Positions 8,928 to 18,096 of a stretch of 35,554 nt of DNA are shown in pieces; position 1 is the stretch's first letter, and each line of letters opens with the position of its first letter. The translations under genes and the position numbers were made by a program. The stretch comes from an uncultured SAR116 cluster alpha proteobacterium (GTDB lineage: Bacteria; Pseudomonadota; Alphaproteobacteria; Puniceispirillales; Marisalimonadaceae): positions 1 to 35,554 of the forward strand of contig CACHVW010000008.1 of NCBI GenBank assembly GCA_902583415.1. The letters run 5' to 3'. The notes beneath the pieces are model-generated. The model had not been told where the DNA came from, made no database searches, and saw nothing but the letters and a program-made list of their open reading frames with translations.

Positions 8928-9440
8928 ATGAATAATATTCCAATTGAAAAATTAGATTCTAATATTTTTTCTAGATTTGGTAATGTTTTAGAAAAGAAAA
9001 ATGCATCAGAATTGCGTTCTATCAATCAAGGAACTACTACTAGATATCATAACATTTCAAATTTAGATTTAGATAGTAAAGATGGAAATTCAGGTATTTC
9101 TATCTTTTCTGGTTTACCAAGAGAACTTCCTATAGAAATAAAGATTATGGAAAAACATCCTGTTGCCTCACAAAGTTTTCTTCCAATTCAAGATTATGAT
9201 TGGTTAATAGTTGTTAGTGAGGAAAAAAATGAATTACCAAATTTAGATACTTTAAGATGTTTCCATGTTAAAGGGGATACTGGTGTTACATACAATAAAA
9301 ATGTTTGGCACCACCCTCTTTTAGTTAAAAAGAAACAAGATTTTTGGGTGATTGATAGAATAAATGATAAAGAAGATACTTCTATTAATTTAAAAGAATA
9401 TAATTTCACAGATAATGAGACTAGATACATAACTTTATAA
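8928..9440 (+). CDS. allA: Ureidoglycolate lyase
   Basis: 170 aa; starts 1 nt after alc stop; GVTYNKNVWHHPLLVKKKQDFWVIDR signature. Confidence 0.9.
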   Translation: MNNIPIEKLDSNIFSRFGNVLEKKNASELRSINQGTTTRYHNISNLDLDSKDGNSGISIFSGLPRELPIEIKIMEKHPVASQSFLPIQDYDWLIVVSEEKNELPNLDTLRCFHVKGDTGVTYNKNVWHHPLLVKKKQDFWVIDRINDKEDTSINLKEYNFTDNETRYITL

Positions 9441-10793
9441 ATCCAGCAATCTTTTTGACGCAACCTTATGTTTTTCTAAAGATAAATTAAGATCAAAATT
9501 ATTTAAATGACCATTTTGAGATATTACCTCTCCATTGCAAATAGTGTAAGCAGTTTCAGCAGGGGTGCATAATACTATAGCTGCCAAAGGGTCACTCCAA
9601 GCTCCAGACATAGCAATTTTATTCAAATCATATATTGCAAAATCTGCAGCTTTACCAATAGAAATCTGACCAATATCATTTCTATTTAATACTTCTGCAC
9701 CACCCCTTGTTGCAGTAAATAATGCTTCTCTTGGTGAAAATTTATTAGCACCTAAGTTTACTCTCTGTAACAACATTGCTTGGCGAGCTTCATTTAAAAG
9801 ATATCCACTATCATTTGAACTTGAACCGTCTACACCTAACCCTACTTTCACACCTTTATCTATCCACGTTCTCAAAGGAGCTATCCCACTTGCTAACCTC
9901 ATGTTTGAACAAGGACAATGAGCAATACCAGTACCTGTTCTAGAAAATAATTCAATTTCATCTTCATTTAATTTTACACAATGAGCATGCCAAACATCAT
10001 CTCCAACCCACCCTAAGTCTTCAATATACTCACCTGGGGTCATACCAAAATTTTGTTTGGTATAAACAATATCTTCGTTATTTTCTGCTAAATGAGTATG
10101 CATACTAACTGAGTAATTTCTAGCTAACTTAGCAGTTTCCTTCATCAAATCTTGACTAACGCTAAATGGAGAACATGGTGCTAAAGCAATTTTTAACATT
10201 GAAAATTTAGAAGAATCATGAAAATTTTCAATAACCCTTTGACAATCTTTTATAATTGAGTTTTCGTTTTCAGTAAGTGTGTCTGGCGGAAGTCCTCCCT
10301 TACTAACACCTATGCTCATTGAGCCTCTAGTGGCGTGAAATCTACAACCAACCTCACTTGCTGCTTCAATCTGATTTTCAAGCTTTGATCCATTTGGAAA
10401 GAGGTATAGATGATCACTAGAAGTAGTACACCCACTTATAACCATTTCAGATAATCCAATTAAAGTTGAAATATAAATATCAGAGGGTAATATTTTACTC
10501 CAAATTGGATATAAATTTGTAAGCCATCCAAATAATGACTCATTTTGGGAGCCAGGATAACAGCGTGTCAAATTTTGAAATAAATGATGATGAGTATTTA
10601 CCAAACCAGGTATAACAACCATTTCATGTGCATCAATTATTAATCCAGGGTCATAATTAAAATTTTCAAGATCCCCGATGTCAATAATTTTGCCATTTTC
10701 ACAATAAATAGATTTGTTAGATATTTCTTTTCTTTCATCATCCATTGTTGCAATTATTTGAGCATTTTTAATTAATAAATTTGCTATTTTCAT
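9435..10793 (-). CDS. 8-oxoguanine deaminase / guanine-deaminase-like amidohydrolase
   Basis: ORF 9435..10841, start likely at 10793 (MKIANLLIKNAQIIAT); VIPGLVNTHHHLFQNLTRC, HTHLAENNED, HAHCVKL, IAHCPCSNMRLASGIAPLRTW, GLGVDGSSSND. Confidence 0.85.
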   Translation of the reverse strand: MKIANLLIKNAQIIATMDDERKEISNKSIYCENGKIIDIGDLENFNYDPGLIIDAHEMVVIPGLVNTHHHLFQNLTRCYPGSQNESLFGWLTNLYPIWSKILPSDIYISTLIGLSEMVISGCTTSSDHLYLFPNGSKLENQIEAASEVGCRFHATRGSMSIGVSKGGLPPDTLTENENSIIKDCQRVIENFHDSSKFSMLKIALAPCSPFSVSQDLMKETAKLARNYSVSMHTHLAENNEDIVYTKQNFGMTPGEYIEDLGWVGDDVWHAHCVKLNEDEIELFSRTGTGIAHCPCSNMRLASGIAPLRTWIDKGVKVGLGVDGSSSNDSGYLLNEARQAMLLQRVNLGANKFSPREALFTATRGGAEVLNRNDIGQISIGKAADFAIYDLNKIAMSGAWSDPLAAIVLCTPAETAYTICNGEVISQNGHLNNFDLNLSLEKHKVASKRLLDL

Positions 10794-10931
10794 ACTAAAG
10801 CTCGAAAATTTTTTGTGTTGTAATGTAACAATATTTATCAAACTTTTAAATGTATAATTATAGTAGAGATGAAGAGTAAAATTTTCACGAATTCCAAAAG
10901 AAGCAGTTGTTAGAGAAGATGTTGTTGATAA

Positions 10932-13223
10932 CTAAACTTTTAAAACTTTCAAAATTTCAGATGGAGTAGCTGGAGAATTAAGAAGCTCAGGTCTTGAATT
11001 TGTTGAAGAAGCCCTGATTGCTTCTTTCAGCGCTAGAAAATGAGAGATTGCAAGTAGTAGAGGCGGCTCACCAACAGCTTTTGATCTAAAGATGGTTTTT
11101 TCTTCATTATCTGCTTTTTCTAGTAATTTTACATTGAAGATTTGAGGAATATCTCTACTCCCAGGTAATTTATATGTAGACGGCCCAGTTGTAAGTAATT
11201 TTCCTTCTTTTGAAAAACATAATTCTTCACATGTCAACCACCCCAAACCTTGAATAAAACCTCCTTCAATTTGACCGATATCAATATTTTCATTAAGAGA
11301 ATTTCCACAATCTTGAACAATATCAGCTCTTAGAATTCTACTCTCTCCAGTATTTATATCTAATAAGGCCTCAGAAATTGCAGCTCCCCATGTAAAATAA
11401 AAATAAGGATGACCCCTCAACTTACCTTGATCCCATGAAATTTTGGGAGTTTTATAGTAACCTGTAGAAGATAAAGAAATTCGATTTTCCCAACAGGAAA
11501 AGGCTAACTCAGAAAAAGACAAACTTATGTTACCACAAATAATTCTACCTTCACCAAGAACAATATCTTTTTTATTTTTTTTAAATAATTTTGCAGCATG
11601 GTCGATCATTCTGTTTTTTATAACATTTGATGCGTTCCATGCAGCCATTCCATTTAAATCTGAACCAGAAGAAGCTGCTGTAGCTGAGGTGTTTGGTACT
11701 TCTGCAGTATTTGTTGAAGTAATGTGAATTTGTTCAAGAGGAACCTTAAAACATTCAGCAACTACTTGGGCAACTTTAATGAATAACCCTTGGCCCATCT
11801 CAGTCCCACCGTGATTTAATCTAATTGATCCATCAGAGTATACATGGACTAACGCTCCTCCTTGATTTAATGATGGTTTATTAAATGAAATACCAAATTT
11901 TGCAGGCATTAAGGCTATACCTTTTCTGAAGGGTAAATTATTATTTTTTTGATTTAAGTTAAATTCTTTAATATTTCTTATTCTGTTCTTATAGTCACTT
12001 ATCTTGTATATTTCTTTTAAAACCCTTTCAATTCTTGGATTTTTAACAATTTGACCATATGGTGTTTTAAGACCATTTAATCTTGAATAATAATTGATTT
12101 TACGAATTTCATCTATTGGCTTTTGTAAATATTGACTTACTGAATAAAGTATATTTTCAATAGTCAACATTCCTTGTGGACCGCCAAAACCTCTAAAGGC
12201 TGTATTTGAAACTGTATTGGTTTTACACACATACCCAATAGCTTTTAGTGATTTTATAAAGTAGCAATTATCAAGATGAGTTAAAGCTCTTGTCATTACA
12301 GGCCCCGAAAGGTCTAAAACATTACCACCATTACTTAAAAGTTTTATATCCAAAGCCAGAACCTTGCCAGTAACTGTAAATCCTACGGTGTAATATATTT
12401 TAAAGTCATGTCTTTTTCCTGAAGCTGTCATATCAATATGTCTGTTAAGACGTATCTTTACAGGTTTTTGTGTTAAATAGGCTCCCAAAGCAGACATTGC
12501 TGCAAAAATAGTTGCTTGGCTTTCTTTTCCGCCGAATCCACCTCCTAACCTTCTAACTTTACTATCAATTTTAGCTGATGGAATATTTAACACCTTTCCA
12601 ACACCGTGTTGAACCTCAGTAGGATGCTGGGTACTTGACCAAACAACGTATTCGTCATTTTCTCCAGGAAAAGTTATGGCAACATGAGTTTCTAAATAAA
12701 AGTGATCTTGTCCACCAATTTCAAAATCACCAGATAAAGTATAATTTGATTTAGACATATCTTTTTTTATGTTGCCTTTTTCTAAAATCATTGGATCTTC
12801 TAAAAAAGATTTTTGTTCATAAGCGTCATCTAAATTAAGAATAGGTTTAATTGTAAACTCCAGTTCAATTTCAACTAAGCTGCTGGCATAAATGGCTTCT
12901 TGATGTGTTTTTGCCAAAACAATCGCGACTGGTTGGCCTAAATATGAAAAAAAATCTTCTGCTAGAATAGGCTCACCATTTTTGATAGGACCAATCTCAT
13001 TATCGCCAGGGATGTCTTTTGCTGTTATTATTTTTGTGAAAAATGGTAGATCTTTTAGTTTATCAGAATTAATTTTTTTTATTTTTCCACATGCAACTTT
13101 TGATAGAACGGGAGCCCCATGCAATAAATTTTCTTGCTCAGGCATATCGTCTATATAAATAGCCTGACCAGTGGAGTGCCTTAAAGAAGAATCGTGAATT
13201 GGAATTTTATTTAAATTATTCAT
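10932..13223 (-). CDS. xdhB: Xanthine dehydrogenase molybdopterin-binding subunit
   Basis: 763 aa; RLGGGFGGKESQ, TAFRGFGGPQGM, GTEMGQGLFIKVAQV, QIEGGFIQGLGWLT. Confidence 0.95.
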   Translation of the reverse strand: MNNLNKIPIHDSSLRHSTGQAIYIDDMPEQENLLHGAPVLSKVACGKIKKINSDKLKDLPFFTKIITAKDIPGDNEIGPIKNGEPILAEDFFSYLGQPVAIVLAKTHQEAIYASSLVEIELEFTIKPILNLDDAYEQKSFLEDPMILEKGNIKKDMSKSNYTLSGDFEIGGQDHFYLETHVAITFPGENDEYVVWSSTQHPTEVQHGVGKVLNIPSAKIDSKVRRLGGGFGGKESQATIFAAMSALGAYLTQKPVKIRLNRHIDMTASGKRHDFKIYYTVGFTVTGKVLALDIKLLSNGGNVLDLSGPVMTRALTHLDNCYFIKSLKAIGYVCKTNTVSNTAFRGFGGPQGMLTIENILYSVSQYLQKPIDEIRKINYYSRLNGLKTPYGQIVKNPRIERVLKEIYKISDYKNRIRNIKEFNLNQKNNNLPFRKGIALMPAKFGISFNKPSLNQGGALVHVYSDGSIRLNHGGTEMGQGLFIKVAQVVAECFKVPLEQIHITSTNTAEVPNTSATAASSGSDLNGMAAWNASNVIKNRMIDHAAKLFKKNKKDIVLGEGRIICGNISLSFSELAFSCWENRISLSSTGYYKTPKISWDQGKLRGHPYFYFTWGAAISEALLDINTGESRILRADIVQDCGNSLNENIDIGQIEGGFIQGLGWLTCEELCFSKEGKLLTTGPSTYKLPGSRDIPQIFNVKLLEKADNEEKTIFRSKAVGEPPLLLAISHFLALKEAIRASSTNSRPELLNSPATPSEILKVLKV

Positions 13224-13225
13224 TC

Positions 13226-14626
13226 TTAAACTTCCATTATTGATAAACTTTCTTTATCTTGCCTTAAACAAATTTGTAATCTTCTAAACAGTCCCTTCAT
13301 TGCCTCTAATCTATAATGGCTTGAACCCCTTAAATCTGAGATTGGTTGGATAAATTTATCTAAATTTTCAGTTGCAAAATCTATTGCATCATCTAATTTT
13401 TTTTCAAGCATTGATTTACATAATTTGTCAAGTCTCTTTGGTGTTACTGCCACGCCTCCTGCAGCCATTTGTATTTCTTTTATTATATTCTTTTGAGTTT
13501 GTATATTTATGGCAAGAGAAATAGTTGATATATCCTGATCATATCGTTTAGAAAGCTTCCAGGAAAAAATTTTATTTTTTTTGTTTGGATAAGGTATTTC
13601 AATAGATAAAATTATCTCATCCTTTTTCAAAATATTTTTTCGGTAACCCTTAAAAAAGTTTTTTATGTTTGTTTTTTTAATACCATTCTTTCCAAACACA
13701 TTTATATCAGAATTTAAAACCATTAATAATGGGGCTAAATCTCCAATTGGACTTGACGTGCATAAATTTCCTCCAATTGTTCCTTGATTTCTAATTTGTG
13801 GTGATCCAAACCTTTGAAGAATCTCAATTAATTCAGGCATTTTTGATCGAACTGAATCAAGAAAATTTTCAATTGTGACCGCTCCTCCAAGAACCATTTT
13901 TTCCTTAAATTTTTTGATGAAGTTCAATTCTTTAATGGAACTTAAACATATAATATTATTTTCTTTTTCGTTTATGATAGGTCTTTGAAGATTTAAATCT
14001 GTACCACCTGCAATAAATTGAAAACTCTTTACTTTTAAATAATCTTTGAGCTCTTTTAAATTATTTGGCTTTAAATAAGTAATGTTTCCGAAACGAACTT
14101 TTTTTTCTTTATTAATAATTTCAACTTTTTTTAATTTTGTTTTTCTATCTGATACAGATTTAATTGCCTTTATTATTGGAGAGTAACCCGTGCATCTACA
14201 TAAATTTCCTGAAATTGCATCATTTATTGTATCATTATTAACTACTTTACCAGAATTTATTAAACTTACACCTGATATAATGAAACCTGGCGTACAATAT
14301 CCACATTGAGAAGCATACTCATTTGAAAAAGCCATTTGCAATGGATGAGGATTTTTATCACAACCTAAACCTTCTATGGTTGTAATGTTACTACCTATTA
14401 CTTGGCCTAATCTTACTAAGCACGAGTTTATGGGTTTTGAATCCTCTTTATTTTTTTTATTTATTATAACTGAACATGCCCCACAATCTCCTTCAGCACA
14501 ACCTTCTTTTGTTCCAGTTATTTTATGATAATTTCTCAACCAATCTAATAGAGTAATATCATGATAGACATTTGTAACCTCTACTTTTTTATTATTTATA
14601 TAGATAATATTTTTTGAATCAGTCAA
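13226..14626 (-). CDS. xdhA: Xanthine dehydrogenase small subunit ([2Fe-2S] + FAD)
   Basis: 466 aa; GTKEGCAEGDCGACSVII, SQCGYCTPGFIISG, GNLCRCTGYSPI, FAD domain IRNQGTIGGNLCTSSPIGDLAPLL. Confidence 0.95.
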   Translation of the reverse strand: MTDSKNIIYINNKKVEVTNVYHDITLLDWLRNYHKITGTKEGCAEGDCGACSVIINKKNKEDSKPINSCLVRLGQVIGSNITTIEGLGCDKNPHPLQMAFSNEYASQCGYCTPGFIISGVSLINSGKVVNNDTINDAISGNLCRCTGYSPIIKAIKSVSDRKTKLKKVEIINKEKKVRFGNITYLKPNNLKELKDYLKVKSFQFIAGGTDLNLQRPIINEKENNIICLSSIKELNFIKKFKEKMVLGGAVTIENFLDSVRSKMPELIEILQRFGSPQIRNQGTIGGNLCTSSPIGDLAPLLMVLNSDINVFGKNGIKKTNIKNFFKGYRKNILKKDEIILSIEIPYPNKKNKIFSWKLSKRYDQDISTISLAINIQTQKNIIKEIQMAAGGVAVTPKRLDKLCKSMLEKKLDDAIDFATENLDKFIQPISDLRGSSHYRLEAMKGLFRRLQICLRQDKESLSIMEV

Positions 14627-14705
14627 AGACCATTACCTCAGATGAATTGATTATTTTAAGATTATAACTTCTAATTTTTAAAAAAATCAATAAAGATAAA
14701 TAAGA

Positions 14706-15692
14706 TTAAACCAATGAATTTTCTTTTGTTATATCCCAACTTATAAAAATTTCATCGTTAATATCAAATTTATTTTTTAAAAAAATCTCATCACCTATGG
14801 ATACACTTAATCGTCCAAAATCTTTAGTTAAACCTGTAACTTTGACAATTTGACCTTGATATTCAATTTCACTCACAGTCATTGAATATGAATCTTTTGA
14901 TTTTATATTATTGATTATTCGTATGTGGTCCATTCTGATTGAATAAGATTTGTTATTTTTTGAAATTACGTTATGTCCTCCAACAAAATTTGCAATAAAC
15001 TCGTTTTTGGGCTTATTAAAAATTTCATAAGGGTCACCAACTTGTTCAATTTTTCCATTATTCATTACAACAATCATGTCAGCTAAAGCCATTGCTTCAT
15101 CTTGAGAATGAGTAACATGAATGAATGATATACCCAGCTTTTTTTGTAATGTTTTTAATTCACTTCTCATTTTTATTCTTAAAAAAGGGTCTAAAGCAGA
15201 CAAAGGTTCATCTAGAAGTAATATAGAAGGATTTGTAATCAAGGCTCTCGCTAAAGCTACTCTTTGTTGTTGTCCCCCCGATAGCTGGTTCGGATATCTA
15301 TTAGAATAATCTTCCATTTGAACTAATTTCAGAATTTCTAGAGATTTGTCATATCTTTCTTTTTTTTTAATGCCACGCATCTTTAATGCAAAGGCAACAT
15401 TGTCTTGACAAGATAAATGTGGAAAAAGAGCATAATTTTGAAACATCATTGCAGTCCCACGTTTTGCTGGGGGTAAATCATTTATGATACTTGAACCTAA
15501 AAGAATGTCACCTCCTGATATGTCTTCATGTCCAGCAATCATTCTAAGAGTTGAGGTTTTACCACAACCAGAAGGACCCAGAAAACAACAATATGTTCCT
15601 GCTGGTATTTTTAAATTTATACTGTCAACGGCTATGGTTTCACCATATTTTTTTGTGAGAATCGCAAATTCTAAATTTTCTGGGTTATTCAA
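14706..15692 (-). CDS. ABC transporter ATP-binding protein (PotA/spermidine-putrescine type)
   Basis: 328 aa; Walker A GPSGCGKTSTLRMIAG, LSGGQQQRVALARAL signature, Walker B ILLLDEPLSALD. Confidence 0.95.
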   Translation of the reverse strand: MNNPENLEFAILTKKYGETIAVDSINLKIPAGTYCCFLGPSGCGKTSTLRMIAGHEDISGGDILLGSSIINDLPPAKRGTAMMFQNYALFPHLSCQDNVAFALKMRGIKKKERYDKSLEILKLVQMEDYSNRYPNQLSGGQQQRVALARALITNPSILLLDEPLSALDPFLRIKMRSELKTLQKKLGISFIHVTHSQDEAMALADMIVVMNNGKIEQVGDPYEIFNKPKNEFIANFVGGHNVISKNNKSYSIRMDHIRIINNIKSKDSYSMTVSEIEYQGQIVKVTGLTKDFGRLSVSIGDEIFLKNKFDINDEIFISWDITKENSLV

Positions 15693-15733
15693 TTTTTTTG
15701 CCTATTTTTTACTTCAATCTAAATTCTTAAAAT

Positions 15734-15760
15734 AAAATTGATCAGACTTTAATCAATTTT
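15734..15760. promoter_or_regulatory. Perfect 9-bp inverted repeat (AAAATTGAT-N9-ATCAATTTT), operator candidate in divergent intergenic region
   Basis: Read directly: aaaattgat cagacttta atcaatttt between ATPase start (15692) and SBP start (15875). Confidence 0.45.
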
Positions 15761-15874
15761 TAAAAAAAACAATTGGATGCATAAATAATATGCAACATAT
15801 ATTTCCAATTTATTAAATTTTTATTACAAATACACAAAGTTTACAACTTTAACATTAACAAATTGGAGGTTAAT

Positions 15875-17146
15875 ATGAAGAAAAGTTTAACAAGACGTAA
15901 TATGCTCAAGACCTCGACTGCAGCAATTGGTGCGGTCGCCGGTGCAGGGCTGCTCAAAGGTTTTCCAGCAATACATGCTGCTGACGCCCCGGTCATTAGG
16001 TATCTAGGAACAGCTGTAAATATGGGTGATGCAGTTCAAAAAAAATTATTTGATGATACTGGAATTAAAGTTAAATTTATTGTTAAAACAACTGATGAAG
16101 TTGTAAAGACAATTTTTACACAACCAAATAGTTTCGATATTGTTGATTCTGAATATTTTAGTATGCCTAAGTTGGTACCTTCCGGAAATTTATTAGGCAT
16201 GGATACCAAAAGAATTAAAGAATGGGACAACGTAACTACTGCTTTTACCAAAGGTGAAGTTGCAGGAAAGAAAATTGGAGATCAAGGAACAGCACCAAAA
16301 AAGGTTATGTACCTAAAAGGTGCCAAATCAAAAGAATTCGCCTCAGAGCCAACTCAATATGTAACATTAATCCCTACTGTTTATAACGCTGATACTTTGG
16401 GTATAAGACCTGATTTGATTAAAAGGCCAATTAGTAGTTGGGCCGAACTGTTAAACCCAGAATTTAAAGGAAAAGCTTCAATCTTGAATATACCATCAAT
16501 TGGTATAATGGATGCTGCCATGGTAGTAGAAGCTATGGGTGAGTATAAGTATCCTGATAAAGGAAACATGACTAAAGAAGAAATTGATTTAACAATGAAA
16601 ATTTTCACAGAAGCAAAGAAAGCAGGTCAATTTAGAGCTTTCTGGAGTGATTTTAACGAAAGTGTGAATTTAATGGCCTCTGGTGAAGTGGTAATACAAT
16701 CAATGTGGTCACCAGCAATTACTGCAGTTAGAACAAAAGGTATTCCTTGTGTCTATCAACCCCTTAAAGAGGGTTACAGAGCATGGGCAGCAGGTTTTGG
16801 ATTACCTTCTACTACAAAAGGAAGACAAGCTGATATTTGCTACGAATTTATAAATTGGTATTTATCTGGTTGGGTTGGTGCTTATTTAAATCGTCAAGGT
16901 TACTATTCAGCTGTTATTCCAACTGCAAAGAAGTATATGGAAGCTTATGAATGGGATTATTGGATGATGGGTAAACCTGCAACGGCTGACATTATGAGTC
17001 CAGAAGGTAAAAAATTAGCTTCTAAAGGTGAAGTAAGAGATGGCGGATCTTACGAAGCAAGAATGGGCGGTGTCGCGTGCTGGAATGCTACCATGGACGA
17101 AAATAAATACATGGTTAGAAAATGGAATGAGATGATCGCATCATAA
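15875..17146 (+). CDS. ABC transporter extracellular solute-binding protein (PotD-like), Tat-type signal
   Basis: ORF called from 15863 but GGAGG SD at 15865 places start at ATG 15875; TRRNMLKTSTAAIGAVAGAGLLKG twin-arginine signal; PotD-like fold and neighbours. Confidence 0.9.
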   Translation: MKKSLTRRNMLKTSTAAIGAVAGAGLLKGFPAIHAADAPVIRYLGTAVNMGDAVQKKLFDDTGIKVKFIVKTTDEVVKTIFTQPNSFDIVDSEYFSMPKLVPSGNLLGMDTKRIKEWDNVTTAFTKGEVAGKKIGDQGTAPKKVMYLKGAKSKEFASEPTQYVTLIPTVYNADTLGIRPDLIKRPISSWAELLNPEFKGKASILNIPSIGIMDAAMVVEAMGEYKYPDKGNMTKEEIDLTMKIFTEAKKAGQFRAFWSDFNESVNLMASGEVVIQSMWSPAITAVRTKGIPCVYQPLKEGYRAWAAGFGLPSTTKGRQADICYEFINWYLSGWVGAYLNRQGYYSAVIPTAKKYMEAYEWDYWMMGKPATADIMSPEGKKLASKGEVRDGGSYEARMGGVACWNATMDENKYMVRKWNEMIAS

Positions 17147-17156
17147 AAAAATATTC

Positions 17157-17190
17157 AAAAATAGGGTAACTAATGTTACCCTATTTTTTT
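17157..17190 (+). terminator. Rho-independent terminator/attenuator after the SBP gene
   Basis: AAAAATAGGGTAAC-TAAT-GTTACCCTATTTTTTT perfect stem and T tract. Confidence 0.85.
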
Positions 17191-17210
17191 ATAATTGATT
17201 AAATATAAGT

Positions 17211-18095
17211 ATGATGAAATTCTTAAAGCTAAAGCCCACTGTTGGTTTACTATCAATACCTTATAGTTTAATATTTATATTTTTCTTCTTCTTCCCTCTA
17301 ACATTAACCTTCATTATAAGTTTTTGGGATTATAATGAATACTCAATAATACCTGATTTTATTTTTGAAAATTATGCATATATCTTTAAAGATTGCTTAA
17401 ACTTTGAAAAAGATATTTGTGTTACTTTTAAAACATATTTATCAACCTTTATATTTTGTTTTATTACTTGGTTTTTCACATTAATTATTGGTTTTTTTGT
17501 CGCTTATTTTCTTGCTTTTTACGTAAATTCAATTACTTGGCAGATTGTATTGTTTTTACTTTGTACAATTCCGTTTTGGACCTCAAATGTCATTAGAATG
17601 ATTTCATGGATACCTCTTTTGGGTAGGAACGGACTTGTAAATGATTTCTTACTTTCAACTGGTTTAGCTGATGCACCACAAGAGTGGCTTTTATATTCTG
17701 GCTTTTCAATTGTTTTAGCATTTGTACATTTATATACACTATTTATGATAGTCCCAATTTTTAATTCTATGATGAGAATTGATAAATCAATTATTGAAGC
17801 AGCATATGACAATGGCGCGAATGGGCTACAAATATTATGGAATGTCATTATACCATTATGTAAACCTGGAATTGTAATTGGATCTATTTTTGTCATTACA
17901 GTTGTTATGGGTGATTTCATTACAATAGGTATAATGGGTGGACAACAAATTCCATCTATCGGTAAAATAATTTACGTAGAAATGAGTTATCTTCAATTAC
18001 CTGCTGCTGCAGCAAATGCAGTAATTTTACTAGCATTAACACTTTTGATTATATGGATAATGACCAAAATGATTGACATTCGAAAAGAGCTTTAA
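17211..18095 (+). CDS. ABC transporter permease (PotB-like)
   Basis: 294 aa, ~6 TM, IIEAAYDNGANGLQILWNVIIPLCKPG EAA loop. Confidence 0.92.
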   Translation: MMKFLKLKPTVGLLSIPYSLIFIFFFFFPLTLTFIISFWDYNEYSIIPDFIFENYAYIFKDCLNFEKDICVTFKTYLSTFIFCFITWFFTLIIGFFVAYFLAFYVNSITWQIVLFLLCTIPFWTSNVIRMISWIPLLGRNGLVNDFLLSTGLADAPQEWLLYSGFSIVLAFVHLYTLFMIVPIFNSMMRIDKSIIEAAYDNGANGLQILWNVIIPLCKPGIVIGSIFVITVVMGDFITIGIMGGQQIPSIGKIIYVEMSYLQLPAAAANAVILLALTLLIIWIMTKMIDIRKEL

Positions 18096-18096
18096 A

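Noticed and set aside
9194-9463. 89-aa minus-strand ORF
   Set aside because: Antisense to allA and crossing its stop; no motif support
10876-10935. Possible gene remnant in plus-strand frame (VKFSRIPKEAVVREDVVDN*) between the deaminase and xdhB
   Set aside because: Only about 20 codons, no identifiable family; chance open frame cannot be excluded without a database search
15121-16608. Short ORFs 15121..15309, 15484..15735 (+), 16036..16251, 16381..16608 (-)
   Set aside because: Antisense to the ATPase and SBP genes; the 15484 ORF crosses into the intergenic region but only as reverse-complement of the ATPase gene
17519-17920. 133-aa antisense ORF
   Set aside because: Fully antisense to a well-supported ABC permease; no recognisable motifs; shadow ORF
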